A stretch of 22,336 bases of DNA from a virus: IMG/VR virus record IMGVR_UViG_3300025646_000425, positions 1-22,336 of that record; one strand, 5' to 3'. Shown here piece after piece: positions 15,624-22,124 of the stretch (the stretch's first letter is position 1; each line of letters starts with the position of its first letter). Below the pieces are notes generated by a model, which was not told the DNA's origin, did no database searches, and saw only the letters and a list, made by a program, of their open reading frames with translations. The position numbers were made by a program, and so were the translations under genes.

Positions 15624-16035
15624 ACTCAAACGTTTTAATCTTATCTAGTATTACTTCAAAACTAAATGTTCGCCACACACCCGGATGCAGAGGCTTCGGG
15701 TGATCGGCGATCGTTGTCCAAGCATATCCTCTATGCTCATCATTTAATGTAGGAACAAACTCGCCGTCAACAGGAATGAGATAGGTGTGGTATTCAAATT
15801 GATTTTTTTCGTTGGTAAACTTTTCTAACGGTATAACTTTTTCAACAGTTACACTACCAATCTCTTCAGATATTTCCCTAAGTAATGCAGTATGCGGAGA
15901 TTCACCCTCCTCTACACGCCCGCCAACTAAACCCCAATGACCAGCATGACGCTTATGATTGCGTAATAAAAAAAGATATCTATGTGTTTGTTTACTGTAT
16001 ACTAAAGCACCACAGCCTATATAGCCAGACTCCAC
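15580..16035 (-). CDS. Nudix hydrolase, 151 aa
   Basis: The Nudix box is complete in its key residues: G39, E45, R53, E54, E57, E58 and G60 (GGRVEEGESPHTALL then REISEEIGS). The usual hydrophobic residue after the last Gly is Ser61. The N-terminal strand CGALVYSK and HWGLVGG fit the fold. These enzymes hydrolyse nucleoside diphosphates linked to another moiety (dNTPs, ADP-ribose, ApnA, RNA caps), and the substrate cannot be read from sequence. The start is GTG at 16033-16035, supported by GAGGTGGTGA directly upstream on the minus strand. It overlaps the gp15 stop by 19 nt, so it is the last gene of the gp14-gp15 operon and is likely expressed late. Its last 14 codons are antisense to the GT42-like gene. 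Confidence 0.9.
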   Translation of the reverse strand: MESGYIGCGALVYSKQTHRYLFLLRNHKRHAGHWGLVGGRVEEGESPHTALLREISEEIGSVTVEKVIPLEKFTNEKNQFEYHTYLIPVDGEFVPTLNDEHRGYAWTTIADHPKPLHPGVWRTFSFEVILDKIKTFESIDIDRTLLPYHRS

Positions 16036-17375
16036 TCACCACCTCGATATAAACCTTCAACGCTCTTGACCCAGTCAGTGCCGGTCCAGCGATATTGAAC
16101 ACCAGTATTTGTGTTTGTTAGATATTCTGTATCTGTGTTGTTACTAGAATCAAATACAACGACCCAGTTTGCGCCATCGTATTCTATAATATCATTTGCA
16201 TGTGCTACTACATCACCCCACACACTGTAGTTTTCGTTGCTATCTGCACCGATGCTGTCTGTCAACAAATATCTTGCACCAGTAGCAGGTGTTAGTATAT
16301 TGCTATCAACCTTAACATTGATAGGATTGATAATAGCAGTAACAGCAGTTAATGTATTAAGAGGCATAGTATCTTCTGTTGGGGTAAACAACAGTACTGT
16401 TGGATCTGTTGGATGATACGTGATCTGGCCAATCAACTCGTTGCCAGTGGCAAGTTCTAGTCTTATCTCTGTTGTGCCTGTTACTAGTGTACCATAAACT
16501 TCAATAAGTGCTTGCCAAGTTTCTTTTGCTGGTGCAACTTTTATAATTGTACCAGTGCTGTCAACTATTTCTTGTGGTTTAACAAGTTTAAGTTGGTTAC
16601 CAGTATAATAGATACCATAATCCATTGGAGTCACTCTCACACGAGCAACAAGATTGCTTAGTATAGTATCGTCGCTAAATTCGCCTTGTTCGTCGTATAC
16701 ACTAGCAATAAACTTTTGTATAACACCAAGACGCTTGACTTTAGCAGGGCTAGTGATCCAAATTGGCATTTCAAATGTTAGACTAGCAATGTCTATATTT
16801 TCGTCCGGACCAGCTGGAACGGTTCTTGATGTCCAATTCATATCTATCAATTGCACAAACGTTAGGCTAGTCCAGTCTACATAATTGTCTGTTGACTGAA
16901 TTTCAAAACTAGGATTAAACAGAGTAGCAATCTGCTCAATTATTTGCATTTTTTGTTCTGTATTACTAGTCCATATATCTAGTTTAACTGTCAATTTATA
17001 TGGCACCGGCATTAAACGTTCAACAGTATAACTGTCGCCTTGCTGATTGGTATATGTTCCAGTCTCAACATCAAAGTGTCGTTGACGCAGGTGTATTTTT
17101 CCAACGTGAGAAGGATCCTGCATTCTAGTTTGTTCATAAGTTAATCCACTTATGTAAGCACTCATAGCAGGAACACCATTCAATGCATTTTCAGAATTTT
17201 GTCGTAGAATTGTTGCGGCCTGTCTACTTTGATCGCCGTAATAAATGGGAACTTGTTGTAGTGTACGAACACCATTGCGGTCCTTACCAAACTCCACCTG
17301 GAAGCCGGTTAAGATACGCATAAATTGAACTAAGAATCTGCGGATTTGCCCGTCATAGAAAAATTGTTGTGCCAT
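16017..17375 (-). CDS. gp15: gp15-like tail completion / sheath terminator protein, 452 aa
   Basis: Residues 1-230 match T4 gp15 in layout: FFYDGQIRRFLVQFMRIL ... QVPIYYGDQSRQAA corresponds to gp15 FYNSSFRRY ... RVPITYA, and KLDIWTSNTEQKMQIIEQIA followed by LFNPSFEIQ corresponds to LSIFTRYEDDMFQIVEQI and YFQPHF. gp15 caps the sheath and tube and joins the tail to the head neck. Here the protein is about 180 residues longer than T4 gp15 (272 aa). The extension (about 240-452) is beta-rich, ending TGVQYRWTGTDWVKSVEGLY. ATG overlaps the gp14 stop (TAATG), with AAGG upstream. gp14-then-gp15 order is as in T4, which supports the call. Homologues of this longer form are known to me from cyanophages, but alignment was from memory. 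Confidence 0.85.
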   Translation of the reverse strand: MAQQFFYDGQIRRFLVQFMRILTGFQVEFGKDRNGVRTLQQVPIYYGDQSRQAATILRQNSENALNGVPAMSAYISGLTYEQTRMQDPSHVGKIHLRQRHFDVETGTYTNQQGDSYTVERLMPVPYKLTVKLDIWTSNTEQKMQIIEQIATLFNPSFEIQSTDNYVDWTSLTFVQLIDMNWTSRTVPAGPDENIDIASLTFEMPIWITSPAKVKRLGVIQKFIASVYDEQGEFSDDTILSNLVARVRVTPMDYGIYYTGNQLKLVKPQEIVDSTGTIIKVAPAKETWQALIEVYGTLVTGTTEIRLELATGNELIGQITYHPTDPTVLLFTPTEDTMPLNTLTAVTAIINPINVKVDSNILTPATGARYLLTDSIGADSNENYSVWGDVVAHANDIIEYDGANWVVVFDSSNNTDTEYLTNTNTGVQYRWTGTDWVKSVEGLYRGGEWSLAI

Positions 17376-18760
17376 TAATTATCTGCCTTTATGCGTAGTG
17401 CATCACTAAGACTTTGTCGTACACTGACATTACCTGAATTGTTTGTGTATGTTTCAGTGTTATTTACGAAACCGCTACGTTGTGTTGTATTATCTGGACC
17501 CGGTGTTAGTGTGGTCTTAACATTATCTTCTACCTTCACCCAACGTCTCCCGTCATATCTAAATAATCTGTTTGGTAAGTAGTCTGTTCTTAGTGCATAG
17601 TCGCCAACTGCTGGGCTAGTCGGGAAAGCAATACCAACTGCAACAGGCATACCGTTTGGTGTAAGTCCATTACCTGTTAGCCATCCTTCAGGCACTGCTT
17701 GTGGGCTCAGTATAGCGTAGTCTGTAGTAACTTGACTGCTGTCTACTGTTACATTACCGTCAGCGGTAACACCAATTGGGTCTCCTGGGTACTTACTATC
17801 TGGCGTAGTTGACTTAACATATAAGTGACTAATGTCGTAACCACTGAGTGGAACTTCTTTTTCTGCTTCGGCAAGTATAGCGTCATTGATGTTTTGATAT
17901 GTGCTAATAGTACTGAGTGTACTGCCAAGACTGACGTTACCATTAGTAGGATCATAGTCAGGAGCATCAACCATAATGTTGTTAAGAATATCTTTGTATT
18001 CCTGACTATCTGTAAGCGGATTAAGTTTAACACGCCATAAGTGTGGCCACCAAGTTTGACTAAAGCCTTCTGCGGCATTTTGACAATCACTTACAACATA
18101 ATATCTTTTTAGTGCCACTGGCAGTGTGCTATCCAATGGGTAGTAATCTTTAAGGTGCTGTAGTTCTAGCACATCACCGTTCATAATCTTACGTCCAAGT
18201 CTCTCAACCATATCGTTAATATGGAAAGTCATAAACAGTGTACCTGTTTGTAAGAACATTCCAAACTGACTTAAATCAAATGTAGTGTCTGATACTTGGT
18301 AGATACCACGCATAGGATAAATGCTAGTATCGTATTTGCGGTCTCTGTTCTCCAGGAAGAATAAATCTTGTATATTTAATGCGCTTTGGTTAGTATAACT
18401 TGGCTCACTTGGGTTTTCATAAAACTTTACAGTTGCTCCAGATAGTAGAGCAGATGTAGTAGCATTGTTTAAGGTTACCGATGTAGCACTTTTAGCAATA
18501 ACTTTTGATCCACTAGCAATACCTTCACCTGTGACCAACATACCTAATACAATATCAGTGGTGCTGGCAAAACTTAAGATAGCACTAGTAGATGATTGAA
18601 CAGCATTAGTAACCTTGGTAGTATTCTGTTCGTGTGTGCCTAAATATTTGTGTACGTTTACACCCGTGCCGCCAACAGTAAATTGTTCGCTAATAACACG
18701 ATCCATAAATTTGTAGTCGTTTGAGTGTTTTCCGTCTTTCCAGAGTGATAACCGTGGCAC
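17375..18760 (-). CDS. gp14: gp14-like neck protein, 461 aa
   Basis: PRLSLWKDGKHSNDYKFMDR ... QFTVGGTGVNVHKYLG, then IQDLFFLENRDRKYD, FDLSQFGMFLQTGTLFMTFH and RLGRKIMNGDVLELQHL follow the conserved order of gp14 neck proteins of marine T4-like phages; T4 gp14 (256 aa) is shorter and more distant. gp14 joins gp13 on the portal to form the neck that gates DNA and docks the tail. Residues about 50-115 (TSAILSFASTTDIVLGMLVT ... SATSVTLNNATTSALLSGAT) look like an inserted beta-sandwich decoration domain splitting the N-terminal region. The C-terminal part has FPTSPAVGDYALRTDYLPNR and RRWVKVED. GTG start 23 nt after the late-promoter box, AGGA upstream. First gene of the minus-strand operon. Confidence 0.83.
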   Translation of the reverse strand: MPRLSLWKDGKHSNDYKFMDRVISEQFTVGGTGVNVHKYLGTHEQNTTKVTNAVQSSTSAILSFASTTDIVLGMLVTGEGIASGSKVIAKSATSVTLNNATTSALLSGATVKFYENPSEPSYTNQSALNIQDLFFLENRDRKYDTSIYPMRGIYQVSDTTFDLSQFGMFLQTGTLFMTFHINDMVERLGRKIMNGDVLELQHLKDYYPLDSTLPVALKRYYVVSDCQNAAEGFSQTWWPHLWRVKLNPLTDSQEYKDILNNIMVDAPDYDPTNGNVSLGSTLSTISTYQNINDAILAEAEKEVPLSGYDISHLYVKSTTPDSKYPGDPIGVTADGNVTVDSSQVTTDYAILSPQAVPEGWLTGNGLTPNGMPVAVGIAFPTSPAVGDYALRTDYLPNRLFRYDGRRWVKVEDNVKTTLTPGPDNTTQRSGFVNNTETYTNNSGNVSVRQSLSDALRIKADN

Positions 18761-18762
18761 AA

Positions 18763-18799
18763 TAAAATCCTAAAGTATCTAGTATTTATCGGTATTTTA
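18763..18799 (-). promoter_or_regulatory. Imperfect inverted repeat around the gp14 late promoter
   Basis: On the minus strand TAAAATACC (18799-18791) can pair with GGATTTTA (18770-18763), 8 pairs with one bulged A. The right arm covers AGGA of the gp14 ribosome-binding site and the loop contains GATAAATAC. It has the same layout as the repeats at 14823 and 20069, but is AT-rich and weaker. Confidence 0.3.
18783..18790 (-). promoter_or_regulatory. Late promoter for gp14-gp15-Nudix (GATAAATA)
   Basis: Minus-strand GATAAATACT matches the T4 late core at seven of eight positions and lies 23 nt before the GTG start of gp14. Predicted RNA start is near 18777. Confidence 0.75.
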
Positions 18800-18831
18800 A
18801 ACCTATGCTAAGTTGTTGATTTTACTAGGGC

Positions 18832-18860
18832 TTGACATATATAGTAAATGAGCGTATAAT
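18832..18860 (+). promoter_or_regulatory. Exact-consensus sigma70 promoter
   Basis: TTGACA at 18832-18837, a 17-nt spacer and TATAAT at 18855-18860: both hexamers and the spacing are perfect. RNA would start near 18867, about 25 nt before the ATG at 18892, which has AAGGAG at 18881-18886. It is divergent from the gp14 late promoter about 40 nt away. Host-type promoters drive early genes in T4-like phages. Confidence 0.92.
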
Positions 18861-18891
18861 AACCTTATGCTAGTTAAATTAAGGAGCGATA

Positions 18892-20061
18892 ATGGCTGTT
18901 AAGACACGTAAAAAATCCAGTGGTAAACGAGTATATTTGGCAGACGAAAAGTATACTGGGCCCGAGCCAGTATGGGATACTGAACGTGCATTACAAATGG
19001 ACGAAGCAGAGTTCAATGGTCATTTGCACAAAAGTCTTAACTATTATAACTATCACTATGGTCCAAAAGATGTTAAGAAACACGTGGTCGCTTGGATGCA
19101 GGATAACGAATATAGCAAACAGGATGTAAGTGATTTTGTGCGTAGTCCAGATAGAATGTTGCCAATGACCGCTTGCAGTTTAGTTATGGCCTATAATGCA
19201 GGAATGCCATTGCAGGGTAAACGACTAGCCTATGTTAAAGATACAATCAAACAGGTTTGTAGTATTGTAGACTCAGGCGATTACGAAGATGAAACTCCTG
19301 TTAAGAGTAAAAAAGTAACACAGCCTGCACAGGTAAAAACCATTCAGGATAGACTACAAGAAAAAACAAACGAGCACCTTGGACACTTTGAAGGCCTAGT
19401 TGATGAACTTATCAGAGGCAACAAAGTAGATCCTAAAGCGTTTGAATACTTCAAAGCAAATAACATACCACAGGCGCAGTTAAGCAAGTACGAAGAATAC
19501 GCTAACTCATTTGTTGATGAACTCAAAGAATCGCAGAACACAGATGACGAAGATTTACGGGATGGTTATAGACATTTAAAAGCCGCAGACTATAAACGTT
19601 TCTTTGCGTTCTTTGACAAGTTCTACGAAGCAATAGAAGCATACAGACAAGTTAAGAAGCAGACTAAGAAGGCACGAGTAAAACGTGCGCCTAACAAAGA
19701 AAAACAGGTCAGCAAGTTAAAGTATATGAAGGAAGATAATACTCTCAAACTTGTAAGTATCAATCCTGTTGATATTATAGGTGCCGAAGAACTGTGGGTT
19801 TATAACACAAAAACACGCAAGTTATTTAAGTATGTCAGCGATAATTTAACTGGCCCCCTAAACGTTAAAGGAACTAGCATTTTAGGCTACGATAGTGCCA
19901 AAAGTATAGGGAAAACGCTCCGTAAACCAGATCAAAAACTAATGGAGTTTATGAAAGCGGGCAAAGTACAGTTACGCAAGTTTTTAGACGACATAAAGGC
20001 TACAAGTATCCCTGCCAATGGTCGTATCAACAACGATATACTGTTACTCAAAGCTCTTTAA
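18892..20061 (+). CDS. Unrecognised basic, helical protein, 389 aa (probably early)
   Basis: Strong start: AAGGAG 6-11 nt upstream and a perfect sigma70 promoter. The N-terminus is very basic (AVKTRKKSSGKR), a second Lys/Arg cluster (RQVKKQTKKARVKRAPNKEK) lies near residues 253-272, and acidic helical stretches lie between (DELKESQNTDDEDLRD). Residues about 45-70 (LHKSLNYYNYHYGPKDVKKH) are Tyr/His-rich. About 285-340 (LKLVSINPVDIIGAEELWVY) looks like a small alpha/beta domain. No membrane segment or signal. I recall proteins of this type in marine T4-like phages but not a function. The basic, mixed-charge character would suit nucleic-acid binding or a scaffold; that is a guess. It is the only gene here with a consensus host promoter, set between gp14 and gp13. 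Confidence 0.85.
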   Translation: MAVKTRKKSSGKRVYLADEKYTGPEPVWDTERALQMDEAEFNGHLHKSLNYYNYHYGPKDVKKHVVAWMQDNEYSKQDVSDFVRSPDRMLPMTACSLVMAYNAGMPLQGKRLAYVKDTIKQVCSIVDSGDYEDETPVKSKKVTQPAQVKTIQDRLQEKTNEHLGHFEGLVDELIRGNKVDPKAFEYFKANNIPQAQLSKYEEYANSFVDELKESQNTDDEDLRDGYRHLKAADYKRFFAFFDKFYEAIEAYRQVKKQTKKARVKRAPNKEKQVSKLKYMKEDNTLKLVSINPVDIIGAEELWVYNTKTRKLFKYVSDNLTGPLNVKGTSILGYDSAKSIGKTLRKPDQKLMEFMKAGKVQLRKFLDDIKATSIPANGRINNDILLLKAL

Positions 20062-20068
20062 CAGACTA

Positions 20069-20099
20069 GGTATCCTGCTAAATACAATATAAGGATACC
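20069..20099 (+). promoter_or_regulatory. Hairpin enclosing the gp13 late promoter and masking its ribosome-binding site
   Basis: GGTATCCT at 20069-20076 is the exact reverse complement of AGGATACC at 20092-20099. The right arm holds the AAGGAT ribosome-binding site of gp13, and the 15-nt loop contains TAAATA. No U-tract follows, so it is not a terminator. RNA reading through from the upstream gene would form the stem, while RNA started from the late promoter (predicted near 20090) would lack the left arm. Confidence 0.6.
20079..20084 (+). promoter_or_regulatory. Late promoter for gp13 (GCTAAATACAA)
   Basis: TAAATA 19 nt before the ATG at 20103, flanked as at 5809 and 11562. Predicted RNA start is near 20090, leaving a leader of about 13 nt that begins at the ribosome-binding site. 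Confidence 0.72.
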
Positions 20100-20102
20100 A
20101 AT

Positions 20103-21026
20103 ATGGCTGAACAAGACCTCACTAATTTTTACGCAAACGGAACTATAGTTACTGATAGCCTCTACGATGCCGCAACAGGCACAGGTAGCGGACATATCAA
20201 ATACGATCCAGATGGTAACTTTGGTGATTTAACTACTGCTCCAGTTGACGGAACCGTACAGTTAAAGCGTGGTGAGATCGCAGACTATATTAGACTTCGT
20301 TTAGCAGATGGTATTGTTGATGTAGAGCTTGATACTGACCATTATGATCTTGCTATTGATCAAGCAGTATTAAAGTATCGTCAACGTGCCAGTAACAGCC
20401 AAGAAGAATCCTACGCATTTTTAAAACTAAAGCCAGAAACACAAGAGTACATACTGCCTAATACAGTTATGGATGTACGTGCCGCTTATAGACGTGGTAT
20501 CGGAAGTGTAACAGGTACAACAGCAAGCCAGTTTGAGCCATTTGCTAGTGGTTACTTAAACACTTATATGTTAGTAGCAGGTCGTGTTGGCGGCTTATTA
20601 AGTTACGAACTATTTGTTGATTATCAAAAGCAGTCAATGAAGATGTTTGGTGGTTATTTAAATTTCCACTACAACAAAACTATGCGAAAGTTAACAATTA
20701 TTCGCAAGATGCCTACTCAAGGTGCTAATCCACAAGAAAGTGAAATGGAAGATGTGTTATTGCACATTTATAACTACAAGCCAGAAAGTATGTTGTTAAA
20801 TGACTACCAGGCTTTTCCGTGGATACAAGAGTATGCTTATAGTTTTGCTAAACGTATACTTGGCGAAGCACGTGAAAAGTTTGCTACAATCGCTGGACCG
20901 TCGGGCGGTACAAGTCTAAATGGTGCAAGTCTCAAAGCAGAAGCAAATGAAGAAATGGGTTCGCTAGAACAGCAACTTAAAGATTATGTTGATGGTAGTT
21001 ACCCACTTACTTGGGTTATTGGTTAA
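20103..21026 (+). CDS. gp13: gp13-like neck protein, 307 aa
   Basis: Length is almost that of T4 gp13 (309 aa). An early segment [20 protein letters not shown] followed by [14 protein letters not shown] parallels gp13 [47 protein letters not shown] matches the VFAVTRILRTNIGSIT region. [20 protein letters not shown] matches [20 protein letters not shown], and the end PLTWVIG matches FGILVG. gp13 sits under the portal and, with gp14, forms the head completion neck. In T4 gp13 and gp14 are adjacent and co-oriented; here gp14 lies on the other strand beyond the unknown 389-aa gene. AAGGAT ribosome-binding site within a hairpin. The stop overlaps the next ATG (TAATG). Confidence 0.88.
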   Translation: [307 protein letters not shown]

Positions 21027-21379
21027 TGCGAGCTAAAGAGTTCATTACAGAATCGCCTAAGTCTAAAATATCTAAGAACTTAGAATATTCAGGCTTGCAT
21101 AGTATGACACTTGGTAATAAAGATTATTACAGCCATTACAGACTTGGATTAGCAATGGCAGGTAGTCCAGATCTTGATAGTCCAAAATCTTCGCCGGCCG
21201 GAGACGAAGGACATATTTGGATGTATTCTGAAGCAGACGAAGAGATTGCTAAAACCGCAATGAAAAAGCAAGGTATCAAAGGCAAGACATTCGTACCTAA
21301 AGGTCCAAGTGTTGAAGTGCCTGCAATTAACAAACAAAGTCCTGTAGTACAACGCAAAAAGAACAAATACGGCGTTTGA
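21026..21379 (+). CDS. Small unrecognised protein (MRAKEFITE type), 117 aa
   Basis: I place the start at ATG 21026, which overlaps the gp13 stop as TAATG; an in-frame TTG at 21011 is possible but less likely. The N-terminus MRAKEFITESPKSK is a recurrent opening of small proteins in marine T4-like phages (from memory). The core YYSHYRLGLAMAGSPD is followed by an acidic segment (GDEGHIWMYSEADEEIAKTA) and a basic end (VVQRKKNKYG). Soluble and charged. Coupled translation with gp13 suggests late expression. No function can be assigned. Confidence 0.75.
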   Translation: MRAKEFITESPKSKISKNLEYSGLHSMTLGNKDYYSHYRLGLAMAGSPDLDSPKSSPAGDEGHIWMYSEADEEIAKTAMKKQGIKGKTFVPKGPSVEVPAINKQSPVVQRKKNKYGV

Positions 21380-21404
21380 CATTTCTGTTGTAATCCTTTA
21401 AAAT
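21376..21404 (+). promoter_or_regulatory. Sigma70-type promoter for the SGNH-like gene
   Basis: TTGACA at 21376-21381, a 17-nt spacer and TAAAAT at 21399-21404 (one mismatch to TATAAT). The predicted start, near 21411, coincides with the ATG, so the transcript would be leaderless. The -35 box overlaps the stop of the preceding gene. A TATAAAT at 21406 overlaps the ATG and is too close to serve this gene as a late promoter. Confidence 0.6.
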
Positions 21405-21410
21405 TTATAA

Positions 21411-22124
21411 ATGAATCTAATTGTTTCTGGGTGTTCTTTTACATACTGGATATATAAAACTTGGGCTGACTATACTGCTGACTATTTTGGCTATAATCTA
21501 ATACAGCAAGGACATCCTGGCGCAGGTAATACGTATATTAGACGAAGTATTACAGACTATATTATACAAAACGATTCAACCCCAACTAATACACTTGTAA
21601 TGGTTATGTGGTCTGGACTAAGTAGACTAGGATTAGAAGTAAGTAGAAATTTTGTAGACTTATCAAAAAACTTTATGCGAGATACTAAAAATATCAACAA
21701 GATGTTTTTTGTTGAAAGTGGTGGTATGCATGGTCATTGGCACGATAACCCGTATACTAAAAATTATTTTAACAACTTATACAAACTTACTGACAAAGAT
21801 ACGTATCTCAATAATACTATAGACAGCATTATTATGTTAAAAGCATTCTTAGAGTATAAAGGAATACCTTACTACTTTATGAGTCATTGTGATACTTTTA
21901 CAACAGAAGAAGAATGGATAAAAGATGATTATACTGCAAAAGGATGCGATCCGTATTATGATTGTAGTAGATTAATTGATGACCATTGGATCTTTAATAA
22001 TAACGATAGTATCTATTCATTTGCTAAAAAGATAAATGGGTTTTCAGAAGATAACTATCATCCTAGCACCGAAACACACGAGAAATTTTTTACAGAAGCG
22101 ATACTACCAAGGTTAACAAAATGA
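21411..22124 (+). CDS. SGNH/GDSL-hydrolase-like protein, 237 aa
   Basis: Block I is SGCSFT with candidate nucleophile Ser9 at the end of the first strand. GAGN at 37-40 resembles block II. DNYHPSTETH has Asp214 and His217 in the DxxH position of block V. The block III GxND Asn is not evident; MVMWSGLSR occupies that place, as in a subgroup of phage SGNH-like proteins I recall. Family members are esterases or acyl and acetyl hydrolases, often acting on carbohydrates. No signal peptide. No Shine-Dalgarno sequence precedes the ATG, but the protein plainly starts with its first strand (NLIVSG), consistent with leaderless expression. It overlaps the dNMP kinase start as ATGA, so the two are coupled. 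Confidence 0.72.
   Translation: MNLIVSGCSFTYWIYKTWADYTADYFGYNLIQQGHPGAGNTYIRRSITDYIIQNDSTPTNTLVMVMWSGLSRLGLEVSRNFVDLSKNFMRDTKNINKMFFVESGGMHGHWHDNPYTKNYFNNLYKLTDKDTYLNNTIDSIIMLKAFLEYKGIPYYFMSHCDTFTTEEEWIKDDYTAKGCDPYYDCSRLIDDHWIFNNNDSIYSFAKKINGFSEDNYHPSTETHEKFFTEAILPRLTK

Noticed and set aside
17391-18090. Open frames overlapping gp14 in other frames (plus-strand 63 and 71 codons, minus-strand 113 codons)
   Set aside because: They lack ribosome-binding sites and recognisable features, and gp14 fully explains the region.
20069-20099. Intrinsic terminator after the 389-aa gene
   Set aside because: The stem is only 8 bp with a 15-nt loop and there is no U-tract after it. Its arm coincides with the gp13 ribosome-binding site instead.
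21011-21025. TTG start for the 117-aa protein
   Set aside because: The ATG at 21026 forms a standard TAATG coupling with gp13 and gives the typical MRAKEFITE opening.
21406-21413. TATAAATG as a late promoter for the SGNH-like gene
   Set aside because: It overlaps the start codon, so RNA would begin inside the gene. The TTGACA-17-TAAAAT promoter fits better.
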